Source: Synanceia verrucosa (lineage: Eukaryota; Chordata; Actinopteri; Perciformes; Synanceiidae). From it: a stretch of DNA of 64,000 bases. Position numbers and translations under genes: made by a program. The stretch is taken from assembly GCA_029721515.1 (NCBI GenBank), contig CM056569.1:14733007-14797006 (forward strand). Reading direction: 5' to 3'. The notes below the pieces were generated by a model. The model ran no database searches. It saw only the letters and a list, made by a program, of their open reading frames with translations, and had not been told where the DNA came from. This document shows, piece by piece, positions 34,511 through 47,787 of this stretch (positions are counted from its first letter, which is position 1; the number at the start of each line of letters is the position of its first letter).

Positions 34511-36090
34511 CACAAATACCTGTATAGAATCATATACATGTTGAAAAAGACCATGAACACAGCATAAACGTGGTTCAGGAAATAACATCATCCTTCTTGT
34601 CTATAGGGCTTGAAAGGTTCTTTGATGGTTCAGCTATGTGTCCATTAGCAGTGGTGTGTAGGATGAAAGATTTCTGCACAGACTGGAATCTTTATCTTTT
34701 TTTATGCCAAAATAACCTTTGCAACATGGATGAGAAGATCCATCTATCTGCTTTTGAAAATAACTGAACTATGGAACTCAGCTTCAACTCTCACAGGAAA
34801 TTCACTTTCGGACAATATAAAATAAACACACGCAAAGTAGAGAAATAACACAACTTTGTAAAATTGATATGATGCATTTTGTATTGTGACACATCTCATC
34901 CTTATAACATGGGATTACTTGAAATATACTTGCAGTAAAGACATTGTAATGACCTCAATGTAGTGACTGAAGCCAAATGTTTTTATTCCTTATGTTTATT
35001 TCAGCAGTTATTTATTTAGATATTCAGTCAAAGTCCAAAGACTGATGCATGGCAACATCACATTCCTGCAATGTCTTAGTGAATTCATGCACATATCTTA
35101 AATGTGGCCTTAAGCTGTGCAGTATGTTAATTCAGACATGATAGACTGTAGTTGGAAGAGCTAGATCATGAGGAAAAGTACACAGGTTAATTTGAATTAA
35201 TGCTGAATGAGCTGGAGCTGAGCTCCATGTTAAATGCAGGTCAAAGTGATACATCCAGCTAGAGAGCCAACAGACTGATCATGGTGTTTAACACTGGCAT
35301 GTGTATATGGTTATGTATAAAATTACACAAATAATCAAAGTGGAAACTTTTCATGTGGATTAACAGAAATAAAATGGAAATATTGAGTTATATCCTCAGA
35401 TTGTACTTATCATGTCATATGTACCTAGAGACTGACCTTTTACCATATCATTAATCCAAAATAATTACTCTGTTTACCATAATCATTTCATTTGTCACGT
35501 ACATTATACAGTGTGAAATGTAATGAGTGAGCTCATCAGCAAATGTACGATGAAACACAGGCTACTTTGCTAATGGGTTGTGTGAAAACTTCAGGGTTTA
35601 ATGCAAACAAGTAATTTATAAAAGAAAGTTTTATAATAAAGAAGCAATCGAAACTCCCCAGATAGCATTTCAATTCACAATCAAGCTACATCCCACAGTT
35701 GTTAACAAACTGTGTACATTACTTTATTATTTGCTGAAAAAAAAAAATAAAAAAACACCAAATACTCTATATTCACTCTAATACACTGATATAATTGAAA
35801 GTCAAATGAAAGCATTTCGTGTTTTGGCGTTTTTGACAGTGCGGTAGTGCTGGCAGTGTGATAGGATGCCTACAGAAGGTTATAAATTCACTGATTTCAT
35901 GCTAAATTATCAATACATTTGGCAGTGATCATGCATGGTTGCAATTAAGCCTTGGTAAGAAAAAAAATCTACACTTCACCAATAGCAACCAATTTGATAG
36001 TTTCACTTAAATGCAAGCAGTGTTTATTCATGTTTGGTTGCAAGAATAAACACCCACCCTGGTGCATAAACAGAATATGATGTCCCCAAG
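34511..36090. other. Unique AT-rich non-coding sequence
   Basis: No gene or named repeat. An A-rich run is at 35738-35756. Confidence 0.48.
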
Positions 36091-36410
36091 ACATCATCCA
36101 TCCATTTTCTACCAATTATCCTCATAGGGTCATGGGGGGCTGGAGCCTATCCCAGCTGTCTTAGGGTGAAAGGCAGGTTACACCCTGGACAAGTCTCCGG
36201 TTCATCACAGGACACATAGAGACAGACAACCACTCACACTCACATTCACACCTACGGTCAATTTAAATTAACCAATTAACCTAATCCCCATGCATGTTTT
36301 TGGATGGTGGGAGGAAGCCGGAGTACCAGGAGAATCTGACCGGGAATTGAACCCAGTACCTTCTCGCTGTGAGGCGACAGTGCTAACCACTACACTGCAC
36401 CAACTGCCCA
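36091..36410 (-). mobile_element. tRNA-derived SINE, minus strand, with internal deletion
   Basis: Reading the plus strand, it starts with CATCCATCCATTTTCTACC (the reverse of the GGAT tail), then the body (GCCTATCCCAGCTGTCTTAG, ACACCCTGGACAAGTC, TCACACCTACGG, CCATGCATGTTTTTGGATGG) and ends with the reversed tRNA head GGCGACAGTGCTAACCACTA. The B-box, reversed, is degenerate (GGGAATTGAACCC at 36342-36354). Compared with the copy at 51368-51831, about 50 bp between GAGTACCAG and the B-box are missing. No clear target duplication is seen. Confidence 0.85.
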
Positions 36411-36492
36411 CATAGCTCTTTATTAATGGTATAACTGGTAAAGAATGGTATATAAAACATATAACGAGGTGGCACACATTAACAATGACACA

Positions 36493-36514
36493 ATAGATAG
36501 ATAGATAGATAGAT
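36493..36514. repeat. (ATAG)n tetranucleotide microsatellite
   Basis: Five to six ATAG units shortly downstream of the SINE. Confidence 0.93.
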
Positions 36515-37728
36515 TGTCAGTTTTAATATCTTGATCTTGTTAGACAGTCAGCAGTCCTGTTCCCCTCATGGTAACTTATTCTTTTTGGTTCTGCATATTG
36601 AGTTGATAGCTCGAAGCTAGAAGTCCTTTCCTCAAGTTTTAGTTGGCCATGGTCACTGTTAAAGTTCCTGCATTCAGGCAAAACCTCATTCTGATACCAC
36701 TCAAACACCTTTAGCCACTCAGAGCAAGCAAGAGAAAACTCAACCATCCACTCATTGATTTTTTCCTATTCCCACTCTCAGTTGTCCTGCACATTTTAAA
36801 CTGGTAGAAAAAAAAACTGTGATTGTGTGGAAACTCAGGGAGTCAACAAAAGTTGCTGGTGTGAAACTTTCTGATCACAGCCGCAGTGCTAAGGTACTGC
36901 CTTCAGTTTGCTACCCAGAAGCACTCTCTGAAAATGTTCCTTCTTCCACTGTTGTAGTGAATTCAATATTGCACATGATTTGCTTTTGTGTTTTGCTTTA
37001 ATAAAACTAAAAACTAAACTCACAGCTTACTGTTCCACTGCCTCTCACTTACTTTTGGCGAGAGAAATATTTAAGAATGAGTCACTACCTCATACTTTCA
37101 TTATGAGCAGCCTACAGCGTAAAACTGTGCCGTCTTCATACTGCATCAGATCAATATATTGACACTGTATATGTGATTTTATATAGAGCTAATTCCAGAT
37201 AAAAATGCATGAGAATATCCTAGTCTTCCCAGTTTTATTTGAAAAGACACAAGGACAAATGTTTGAAGGGATTGCTGGAAAGTCCTTTTCTTGTCTTTTA
37301 CTCTTCAATTTTACCTAATTATCCCTCACGAGGTATGTTACCTCATCAAAATGTTATTCAAGGAACACCTGCCACCATGGCTGAGAATAGATCAATCCAT
37401 CAACCAAAGTTGTTTTCAGCACAAACGCTCCGAGTTACTCAGTGGAAGTCGGAAAGAGAAAATCTTTCTCATTCCCTCCCTCCTCAGTCACTCTCTTCCA
37501 TTTTCTTCCTCGGCGACACCAGCAATGTAAATAATTACCCATAGTCCTGAGAATGAAAAACAAAAACAGAGAAAAATCTCCTCCCACACAAACATCTCAT
37601 AAAGCACCATCCTGTCAAAAACGAGCCGCATTCCCATTTGCAGTTTTCGATCTGTGTGTCAGTGTATCGCTGAAAGTAGTAATTAGGTTGTCAGAGAGAG
37701 AGAGCATGTGAGAGGAACATAATAAGCA
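36515..37728. other. Unique non-coding sequence
   Basis: No gene or recognisable repeat. The overlapping frames at 37239-37544 (101 and 79 codons) have no known domain. Confidence 0.45.

Positions 37729-37783
<55 letters not shown>
37729..37783. repeat. (CA)n microsatellite, about 27 units
   Basis: The longest uninterrupted CA run of the window; it produces meaningless C/V-rich minus-strand frames. Confidence 0.97.
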
Positions 37784-37785
<2 letters not shown>

Positions 37786-38148
37786 CTGTGTGGAGGGGAC
37801 AGTTGGGGACAGAAGGGCCATTATGAGTATAAGCTGATGGCAGTGACAACTGTGTGCTATATGTCTTTACTGCTGCCCACCAAAAAACGTATTGACTATT
37901 CCCCCTAAATGGAGACACATAAATCACTGACAGGCCTCTTAGATCCAGACATGCAGCTATTGTCTCAGTGCAGCTTTCTAACAGACTTGCATTCTCAGTT
38001 TGCAAAACCCTGAAAGGTTTTTACCATTTCTTCCAAACTTTTAATCATATATTATAATTATTTTGTCCTGGGTATACTGTATATGTTGCACACAGGATGC
38101 AAGACTGAAATGAGCACTTGCCTAAAAAAACACTGGTGATGGTGCAAA
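37784..38148. other. Unique non-coding sequence
   Basis: Nothing recognisable before the MITE at 38149. Confidence 0.45.
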
Positions 38149-38781
38149 TTAACTCTTTGAGTGCCAGCCATTTTTTTAAAACCGAAAGTACCTTGTGCCA
38201 GCGTTTATGCCCATTTTGAGTCATATTTCTAGATGCACAGAATATTTTGTACTATGACTCTGAAAACACAGAATAGCTCCAATGAAAGATAAAAAGAAAA
38301 AAGAAAACATAAAAAACATGTTTGTTTCTACTTTGTTTCTTAAATGTTAGTATAAATAGAAACATAAATAGAACTTGTAATCATGACACAACAGAATGCA
38401 ACAATAAAAGTGTAATACAAAGCCTTAATCTTTTATTTTTTTTATGAAAGGTGCCAAAATAAAGGCAATGCAAAAATATAAATCAGAATATAAAGTGTCA
38501 GTCAATTGAAACTAAATTAAAATAAATAAATAAATAAATAAAAAGGTTGACTTTTGAAGTTTTCTTTGTTTCATGCAAACAAAGTCACGTCTGACAGTCA
38601 GATAGTCCATCATGCAGGGTGGCACCTGGTGTGGCCAATCGGATAGACACACCCCTGCCTGCTTTGATCTCCCTGGCATCTTTATGCTTTCACTACATCT
38701 CCCAAAAGCCCCAAAATTACTCACAGGCTACGGGAGACCTGCTGCTGAAAAAACACTTTGACGGTTAAATACGTCAATGGC
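38149..38781 (+). mobile_element. TTAA-flanked MITE, copy C, enlarged by an internal insertion
   Basis: TTAA at 38149-38152 is followed by the canonical end CTCTTTGAGTGCCA. The left part (CCTTGTGCCAGCGTTTATGC, CCATTTTGAGTCATATTTCT, TGACTCTGAAAACACAGAAT) matches copy B in reverse. The right part (CCTGCTTTGATCTCCCTGG, AAAAGCCCCAAAATTACTCA, CAGGCTACGGGAGACC, AAATACGTCAATGG) matches the right end of copy A. Between about 38290 and 38560 lies AT-rich sequence absent from copies A and B, with an (AAAT)n run at 38518-38544. The terminal right TIR and its TTAA are eroded. Confidence 0.72.
38518..38544. repeat. (AAAT)n microsatellite inside MITE copy C
   Basis: About six AAAT units at the edge of the extra segment; could be the tail of an inserted retroelement. 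Confidence 0.9.
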
Positions 38782-40944
38782 CTGAGCAGAGATGTGCATC
38801 CTCTGGTCAAGCCACAGAGACAAACAGATGACACTGAATTCATACCACCATTTACAAGGTCACATACAATCCTAAGTATTTTTCATACATATGCTGGTTA
38901 CAACAGGTCTGCCCCCTGTCACAGCAGTTTGTTTTCAATGAAACTTGTAAGAGGAGACACAGTTCTGAATGACCAGGCAAGAGAGAGCCTGGGCAGACAG
39001 GCAGATACTCCACAAATGAACAAGTCAGAGTTTGGGACAAGACTAAATGGGGGAAAGGATGACAGCATTACTCTGGAGGAGGAAAACTAAAAGAAGCAGC
39101 AAGACAGGGAAATAGATGCAGAGAATAGTGACAAACAAAGACCCATCACAAGCAAACAAGCGCAGAGAGAAATGTGACGCTCAATTGGCAGGAACTGGCA
39201 GGCCCTGACAAGTCGGGATGAAACGCAACAGCCATGGGATTTAAAGCTCCATCTTCCCACCATCAGTCTCCATCACCCATGGCTCTTGTTAGGCTCTGAA
39301 CATAAGCAACACGCAGGGTGGCTAACTAGCATCCCACAGCTCCACAACACAGTCCTTAACAGCATCAGCATGCTGGGACAGAGAGTAACAAGGGTCTCGC
39401 TTGCATGGAGGACGCATAAGCATTTCAGTTCCGAGCACAGACAGTGACATATATGAGCACTTTTTAACCTCTTGTCCTTCACTCAGAGCCCCTTTGCTCT
39501 CTCTATGCGTCCACTCACCATCCATTTCCTCCCATGTATTCCTCAGGCGCTGCCTCTCAACATGCTAACTCCACTCCCTGGAGAAGCAGCTGTGAAGCTA
39601 TCTGCTGGGTGGTGAATTCAGCACAGACGGAAATTCACACACGTTCACATTCCAGCATACAAACTGACACAGCACGAACCCACTCTGTTCTCCATCAGTC
39701 ATAGAGAGGACGCACAGATAACGTCTGACATCATCTTCATTTGTTGTGTAAGGCACACTGGTAGACAAATATCTTGGACAAGCACATAATAATAAAAGTA
39801 GCTATACACTGCTATTGGTGACCTATCATTAATAGACCTATAATATGATAAGTTTACTGTGCTTCATACCCTTTTACATCTTTTGTTTTGTTTTTATTGG
39901 ACAAATTCAGATTTTTTTCTACATACTGTATATATATATATTGACATTTATTTATTGTTTGCCAGTTGTCTGCACTTATATGCTTGTATACTTTTGTATA
40001 TTGAGTTCTGAAATAAAGATTTTGGAGAAAAAAATCATGAAGTTTACTGGTCAGCTGTGTCCAGGTGAGAAAGTTGGCAGGGTTTGAACACACATTATAT
40101 ATAAAAAGTAGATGTAGCCATCTTATTTTTTTAGAACCAGAAGTGAGAATTTATTTTGTCAGTATTGGTTTCACTTTTCATACCCAGAGTTTTCTTCATG
40201 GTTAGAACTTTTCTCCATTTTTTTTACACATTTATTTCTGTCACTGTGAACAACTGAGAGCAACGCTACGAATATCTTCCAGAAGAGACTTTCTTAGGAT
40301 GTGAGTAATTATAATAACGATTATCACATCTCAGCCTCAGTCTTTTTGATAGCCAACTTTTCACTGAACCACAGTGTGCTGTTGAAAATGTTACCCTTTA
40401 ACATGATCGGATCATTTTTTCTTTTCCAGCAAGGTTGTGTTGGTTTTGAATATTGGAATCATAATAATGGACATCTCAGTTCAACATCACAAAAGACATG
40501 AGTGCTGAGACAATCAGAAGTTATATCTTCCATATAAGTCCCATCTCAAATATAGAATTTAATGTGAAAGCTTTTTGCATACATACTTGAATTGTCTCAC
40601 CTTGAAGGAAGATGCCCAGCAACCACGAGCTGCAGCTCCTTAGCCAGCCTTTCTCTCCTGATTAGGATCACAGCAGAAGGAGATGGGGGTGGGTGGAGAA
40701 GAGGAAGGAGGAGGAGGTGGAGGAAGAGAGGAGAGGGCATCAGGGGAGCTCTCTAGGAACACACACCAGTTGACTCTGCTGCACCCTTCACAGTGGGAGC
40801 TGTCAATCCAATTACGCCCATAGTCTGGCCCATGAACGCACACATATAGAGCGGACACACTCTCCACTGCTCTGAAGTGTGACACTCCACCCACGCTGAC
40901 ATACACTGGTGTGCACCTTCAAACACTGCAGACATTTATAGGCA
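38782..40944. other. Unique non-coding sequence, no gene seen
   Basis: The 110-codon plus-strand frame at 38758-39090 begins inside the MITE and shows no domain, so it is rejected. 40680-40740 is a purine-rich (GGAGGA) tract. Confidence 0.45.
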
Positions 40945-40963
40945 GACACACACACACACACAC
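40945..40963. repeat. Short (CA)n microsatellite
   Basis: About nine CA units. Confidence 0.9.
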
Positions 40964-42329
40964 TCTCCAGCTGAGCCCCTGACTATCAGCACATCCCCTG
41001 CTTGGTGAGAGTATCACAGCAACAACATGTGCAGCAGGGGGTGTAAAACTCTCCCCAGCTAATCAAGGCATGTAAGCACCGGCATCTCCACACATAGCCA
41101 GACACTTCAAAGCCCCGCTGTTGTGTGTTGCTTGCCTGCTTTTTGTAAATTCCCCTTTCAAATGCTACAACAAACCCTTTGAACATCCTTCCTGCCTCTT
41201 CTTCCTCTTCTCTCCCTCTCTCTTTCACCCCATCTCTTCTCTCTGTCTTGGCAATCCACCTCTTTCATTACTGCTTGTTTACTGTGAAGTTAACTGTTTT
41301 TGTTCCTGACGTGAGCGCATGCTGTTCTTTGTCTGTATGTTGCATCCTATTGCATAGCCTGACTGCTGTAATCGTGTCCTGGAGAAAGCATCGCAATGTC
41401 TATTTTCTACCATCCTACACGAAATGTGACAAGTTGTTCTGTTTTCTGTGCCATAAACACAAGTAATCACATTTCAGATGAGCCTTCCTTCCATTTAAAG
41501 TGGCTTATGACATTGAAGCTGAATGCAGCGTTGAGAATGGAACGAATCCTTCTCCATACATGGGTGGCCACAGCAGAAACACCAGAGTGCATTAAACTAC
41601 ACATACATCTACAGTGTATGTGGTGCGTCCCAGTAATCATGCAGACATGAAGAGCAGATAGGCCTTTCAAATTTGGATTTGGCATTTTGACCAACCAGAG
41701 GTGACATGAGAGAGTGGAGCTGAGTACAAGCGAATGCTGAATAACACCTTTTTAGGTCCACAAGGTAAATTATGCAATGTGATGTCAATTGCCTATAAAT
41801 GATCACTGTTATGTTGCTAGTGTATGCAAAGAAAGCTAAAAAAGGGGGTGAAGGTGCAACCTGGGTGTGAACGGACTGGGACTGAAGAAAGGAGGGAGAA
41901 AGGTGAGAGGGTTTTTAGGGTGAAAGGCATTTAGTTGACAGAGGTGGTATAAAAAGTAAATGTGGTGAGCGGCTGAAAAGGAGGGTAAGGAGATCTAGAG
42001 GTATACTTTATGGTACAAAAGATAATATGACAGTCTTCTTGGAGGGTGAGGCTAATGGATTTTCTCTTCAGCCCTCATCCTGTCTAAAATACATCCTGTC
42101 CACTGCAGCTTATGTATTGAAAGCTGCGGACACCCATCACGACTGGCTGCCTGAAAGTAATGGTGGTTCCCTTCTAATACGCAATGAAACGCTTTTTCTC
42201 AATCGGCTCTGACATGGTGTATGGGTGTGTGATTCATAAGAAGCAGTTGGCTCAATGTGGCATTTTAAACACTGTGTATTAGAGCTCATGCTGGGATATT
42301 TTTCACCAGATCGAAACTGCAACGCCATG
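40964..42329. other. Unique non-coding sequence
   Basis: 41190-41260 is pyrimidine-rich (CTTCCTCTTCTCTCCCTCTC). No gene or named repeat. Confidence 0.45.
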
Positions 42330-42790
42330 CCTGACGTGACGTATGATAATGAGCTTTATGTGCACCGTTCCCATGCGTGACATATATCTCTGTCATATGA
42401 TGATAAATGCAGGACCTCTCCTAGCCAGATTGATTTTTTTTTTTAATTCAGCGATTTCTCAGCTGAAAAAATAGCTGTCAATGTCTCTTGTTCTGCGGTC
42501 GCTTTGCTCAAAGGTACATGCCCTTGTCAGCAATTAAACAGGTCCAGAATAAACACTGCACTGGCTGCGAAGCGCCACTTGTCCACCAACAGTGCAACAG
42601 TTCATTTTTAACCATTAACATTTAAATGGCTGCTGTGATTGATTGAACAAGTTTGAATGGCAATTTTAACACACAAGTGATTCCTCTTATCTGTAGTCAC
42701 AACATTGCATCACGGGTGATTTTACAATTAGGCTTTTATCATGCAGAGTATTTACTGTCAGACACTCTCAAACAGCTCCATTTGTAAAGG
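42330..42790. promoter_or_regulatory. Candidate conserved non-coding element
   Basis: Long repeat-free block with many regulatory-type words: GACGTGACGTATGATAATG, ATATGATGATAAATGC, TTAATTCAGCGATTT, CAGCAATTAAACAGG, CCATTAACATTTAAATGGC, GTGATTGATTGAAC, ACAATTAGGC. A CAATTA/ATTA-rich, low-repeat texture of several hundred bp is typical of teleost conserved elements. No alignment available. Confidence 0.3.
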
Positions 42791-43032
42791 ACTGAAATAC
42801 AGTGTGACACAATGGGTCTACTGGCTGCCTTAAAACACCACCTCACCATCATAAAATGAACTTTTTCACATCATGTCACATGTATCGAAAAGTGAGATTT
42901 TTTCATATAAATCTGTTTTATATGCTGAAGATCATTTGGAAACAGAATTGTGTTAATGCTGCACATATAATATGATTGTCCCTAAATATCTCAGCCTCTC
43001 TGGTTGTATTGAGGTTCAGTGTGATTCAGAGG
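42791..43032. other. Unique non-coding sequence
   Basis: Nothing recognisable. Confidence 0.4.
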
Positions 43033-43060
43033 ACATCCATCCATCCATCCATCCATCCAC
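43033..43060. repeat. (ATCC)n tetranucleotide microsatellite
   Basis: About six to seven CATC units. The same tetranucleotide ends the SINE and Rex3-like elements of this window, so it could be the surviving tail of a lost retroelement; the adjacent bases show no body. Confidence 0.93.
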
Positions 43061-43139
43061 TCATTTATCGTCCATTCACCATGATGATTAATCTGATGGA
43101 GTGTCTAATTTTAGTGATTGAGCACATCTACATCAATCT

Positions 43140-43410
43140 GCAGATCATTGCTGAAGAATATTATGTATATAATATTATTATGTAATATTATTGTCTTTTT
43201 CTAATGCGTAATTTTATTATTATTAAAATAATTATTATTATATATATTATTTTATTTTTGATCTTTTTATTTACTTTGCTCAGTTTAAATTAACTTGATT
43301 AAATATTATGCTATGTTAAATGTTATTATGTTATGTTAAATATTACCCAAAATAACATTTATTTTAAATATTGTAATATTTGGGGTGTAATAAAAAAAAA
43401 TATTATTCAT
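43140..43410. repeat. Very AT-rich, low-complexity stretch
   Basis: Dominated by TTATTATTA, ATATTATTTTATTTTTG and AATATTG words; 43310-43340 contains a short tandem duplication of ATTATGCTATGTTAAAT-like units. Not coding. Could act as an easily unwound region or be a decayed repeat. Confidence 0.75.
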
Positions 43411-46400
43411 TATATAAAACACGCATGCAACTAAATATAGCCTAGATGCTGCAGCACTGATGTTTCATATCTGCTGGCAAAACAGAGCAATTCATTTCTG
43501 TTTCTTTTACATCAAAGTGATGAAAATCATTTGTGTAGTGTGAAGAGATGGAAAAGTTGTCTGGTTAACTTAGTTTCAACATCCAAGTGTGAAAGAATTC
43601 AGCATGTGAGATGAGGTTATTCCTGATTCATCCACATCTGAGTCACTGCTTCACTGAGCAGAGCGTTCAGGCACCAGCTGCTCAAACGAGCTAGCTCTGT
43701 GTTTTAAAGTACAACACTGAGGCTGCACTGTGTGTGGGGTGTTTTTACATGTGATGGAGCACATGTTGTACCTATAAGATAGCTGAGCTTTAGAAGTCAA
43801 CGATGTACACAACATTATACAGGTGGAGTTCATTTTAGTTTAAAAAAATGGAAAAACTAAACATGATAGAGATGATTGTGATATTACTTTTGAAATCAGA
43901 AATCTGGCTTAGATTCCGCTGATAATGTTAAGCCTGGATTGAATAATAGACAGTGTGAGGTTGTGAAAATTTAATTTAATTCGTCATTTAGTTTGAATAT
44001 GAAGTTAATAAAAATAAAATGATAAAAAAGCAGCCATCTTGTCAACATATTCAAAAAAGAAGTGGGAGGAAGTAAAAAATGTATTGATTCCCAACCATTT
44101 TCCAATCAATCAATAACAGACCAATGCAGATCTTACAGATCATCAGCTGTGTCCATAAATGCTGTTTCTTGCTTGGACAAGCAACAAACAAGCTAACAAA
44201 AAAAAAAATCCATAGACATCAATGCCCTCTTACAAACAAAAAGATAATTACATATATTTTAATATTTCATATTCTAGAGAGAAATATATACAGAAATACA
44301 GAATTTTAATACCACCATTAATTATTAACAATAATATCACACCACTTAATTCCCCTCATCATAGCATCCTGTTCTTCTACATTATTTTAAACTTGTTTTT
44401 GCTTGGATATTTCATCATTTCCTCACTTAAACTGTTCCATACATTCACCCCAATCATTGATACACAGAAGCTTTTCATATTTGTCTACTTATAGTTTTAA
44501 AGTTGTGTTCACCCCTCAGATTGATCGTCACTGATGCAAAACAGATTTTGAAAGTTTTCAGGTAGTTGCCTTATACATAATTATTATTGTTTGATTAGAA
44601 ACTATTTCGAGCAATTTTACCAACTTATAACCAACCATATATATGGTTCTTATTGCTTTTTTGTTAAATGATCAGTGACTGCAATGTAGTTTTGTCATTG
44701 TTTCCCCAAATCTCAGCACAATGGCCTCAAACCAACTCAGGTGAGGGGAAACTCTATCTACGCTCAGCACTCTGACAGCTCATGAGAAGCATGTCAACTT
44801 GGATCTCTATGGCGACGCTTGGTTGTCACGGCCCTGATTGCTGGCCGTGCTTTGGTGGCATGTGGCCACTCAAACATGAAGTTTCATTAAATTGATTCAT
44901 GTGTAGTGTTGAGCACATGTATGGGTTTGGTATTATGGGAAATAGGCAATCGGGAGGTGTTCTGCATGTTTTATATGTGTGTGACTACATGTGCATGCAT
45001 GTGCAAAATATTAGATTGTATTTCAACTGATGTGAGTCTTTGGGGGCTACTGAGTGCATTTTCTCATGCATACAAAATCCATTTTCACTCACTTTTTGAG
45101 TGTATTTTGGTTTTTTACATCTCCTTCTATATCGATGATAATTCACTATCAGTGATACGACTACATCATGCAGACTATATAACTAATACTTTGCACATTC
45201 ACAACATCTACACAAACGAGATGACACCTATTCATATAGGGTCTTTGTAACATGACATTTTTTGAATAATGGAAAACTTTCAGAGAGACAGAGGTCTACA
45301 ATATGTGTCTGAAGGACATGACCAGGATGTCAAACTAATGAAAATGAGATCACAGGGTAAAAGTGAACCACAACATCAATGTGATTTAAATAAAAAAATC
45401 CTAATTCAGCAACGAATTCAAAATAGAAACGCTTCAGTTAGAGTTCCACATATCTTGCTTGCTTGATTGTACCTACAGTCCTGACAGACAAGGTAACTAC
45501 TTTTGAGTGTTGGGAACTCCACCTTAGGAGGTAAGATGTAGAATAAGAATTCTTAATAACAGAATAAGTAGCACTACCACAAAGAAAATGACAAGAGGCA
45601 ATTAGAAGGATTAGCATAATGTGGAACAATGGTAACATTTTCTTATCATGGCACCACAGAGATGGAGTTTTTCATTTTCTTTTCATTTAAAAATAACATG
45701 TTTTCTTTTCCCTCTAGCGAGGAGAATACAGAGAAGCAGGATCAAAACTAACCTGGCAACTCTGAGTGCACAGATTGATCACAATCACAACCAGATGATG
45801 CTTCATTACTGAAATAGCATTTATTTATGGATTCTTGCTCCCTCTTGATTGTACTTTTATTTGGGATTTCTGCACACTCACATGCACTCTGTGCTCTGTA
45901 CACACATACATTCAAACAACTAGTGAGAAAGGAACAGAGCAAGTCCTTCCCCATTGATTTCTGCTTTTCATTATGCTGGAGTGGACATCGGGGGTATTTC
46001 ACAAAGCACTCTTTATCACCTGCGTTCTTTTATGAAATGGAAATTATAACCGTGGGAGAAACCACCTGCTGTTGTCAGAACTAGTCCAGCTGAATCTGCT
46101 GGGTTGGTAGGCAGGAAGAGACATCCACATTCACGGTCAGCTACTGATCTGAGCTTTTTCATCTCTAAACTGTTTCTGGAGTGCTTGGCAGCCATCGTAA
46201 AGAAAGATTAGTCACTGAGAGAAGTAATCAAAATGTTGTCTGTGCGGCCTGACATCACAGCTCACACCTGCTCGCCTTTTAAATGGCTCCTCTGTGTGAG
46301 AATTTGTGATAGTGTTGGCTGATAGCGTGTTTTAAAAATGAAAAAAAAAAAGTGTGAAAAATTTCTTCTGAGTGCCTTGATGCTTTTGCCAACATCTCTT

Positions 46401-47584
46401 CTTGTCCATCTGCCGTTCTTTTTACCTGTACTCCTTCTTTCTTTCACCTACTCCTGCCTTTCTTGTGTGGATCTCAAACACAACCCCCGTTTACACCCAC
46501 CAATGTCCTGACTCTCTCTCTTTTCCACATCTTTATGCCAGTTGCTTCATCAACACACACACCATCCACTGATTCATACTCCAGAGGAAAGGATTTGATG
46601 CCTCACCGTTCCATATGTCGTCTTTGCGCTTCACCGTGCCTCTACTTTTTTTGTAATTGCTTCACCTCTCTTGCAGGAAACTCAACTTCTGTTGTTTGGG
46701 GGGATTTAACCACTTCACACTTTCATACATTTCCTTTTTGCAGAATTAAACACTCCTAACCTTGATCCCCTGGTCAGAGCTCACAGCAAGAGGTATCCTT
46801 TCTCCTGGTTTGCTCCAAGGCCCCTGTCCAGGTACAGGTACTTATGCTCTTTTCAACATCTTTTTAGCATTTCAACATAATAGGCCTATTCACAGAGGAC
46901 ACTTTGACATGTCACAGTAATACAAGCGATGTGTAAGTAATAATGGTTGAATTCAGTTCAGCTGCTTTGGTTTCAAGGCCCTGGTATTGTCGGTGCTGGC
47001 TCACTGTCACTCTGTCAAAGCTCACAGGAACACCTGAATATATCAGAGCAATGGTTAATAGTGAAACCTGTGCCTTTCCTACCATGACAGCTCAAAGTTT
47101 CTCCTATGTCTCCTCTCCTTCACGCTTCCCTTTGTAGACTATGTCAAATGTGCCTCTCCCTAAAGCTGTGTAATGAGGTAATCAAGGATGATTAAGAGAT
47201 AAAGTTGATAAATACCTCCATCAAAGTGGCATCTTCCCACCAGTTTTGATTGTCTGTTCTGCAGTGATTAGTTTCCTGCTCACCTGTCAGTCGTTATTCA
47301 TACCACCTCAGTACCCCTGGTCTTTTTTTGGTTGCTCATTGTTATGCAGTTTTATGTTAACCTGTTTGTTTGTAACCTATTCCTATTTGGATTCCTGGAA
47401 CCTGAATGCAGTATTTTTCTCCCTCCACCTCCCTCCATATTTCTTTTAAATGGGACATTTAGATCACAAAACATGTGATTAAACAAACCTTTAAGATTTG
47501 GCTCACCTATATGTCACATGAAGTCTTACTGAACTCTTATTAGAATATATCATCCACATGTTGAAAACTACTTTGCAAAGATCA
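43411..47584. other. Mostly unique non-coding sequence, no gene seen
   Basis: 4 kb without an exon I can support. At 44390-44520, CCTCACTTAAACTGTTCCAT and ACATTCACCCCAATCATTGA resemble a fish retroelement 3' region, but the match is weak. Frames up to 114 codons (44906-45250) lack known domains. Confidence 0.42.
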
Positions 47585-47787
47585 CAGCAGACTGGGCTTT
47601 TCTAGGAGGCCTTAAAGAGACAGGTGCTGAAACACCTTCAGATAGAGGATAAATACAGGTATATTCAGACAGACAGCATCAGAAATACAGTGTGCTTTTT
47701 AACATTAAAGCAAGTAAATGTTAAAGCAGCAGCTCAAAATGTCTTGTGTGTATAAACTTTGAAATTCGCATGACATGTCCCCTCTAA
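47585..47787 (+). repeat. Dispersed fish repeat (family of 5901 and 6927)
   Basis: GACTGGGCTTTTCTAGGAGG, CCTTAAAGAGACAGGTGCTG, GATAAATACAGGTATATTCA, GACAGACAGCATCAGAAATA, AACATTAAAGCAAGTAAATG and the end TGACATGTCCCCTCTAA match, in order, the reverse complement of the 6927-7115 copy and the 5901-5955 end. No coding capacity; probably non-autonomous. Confidence 0.62.
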
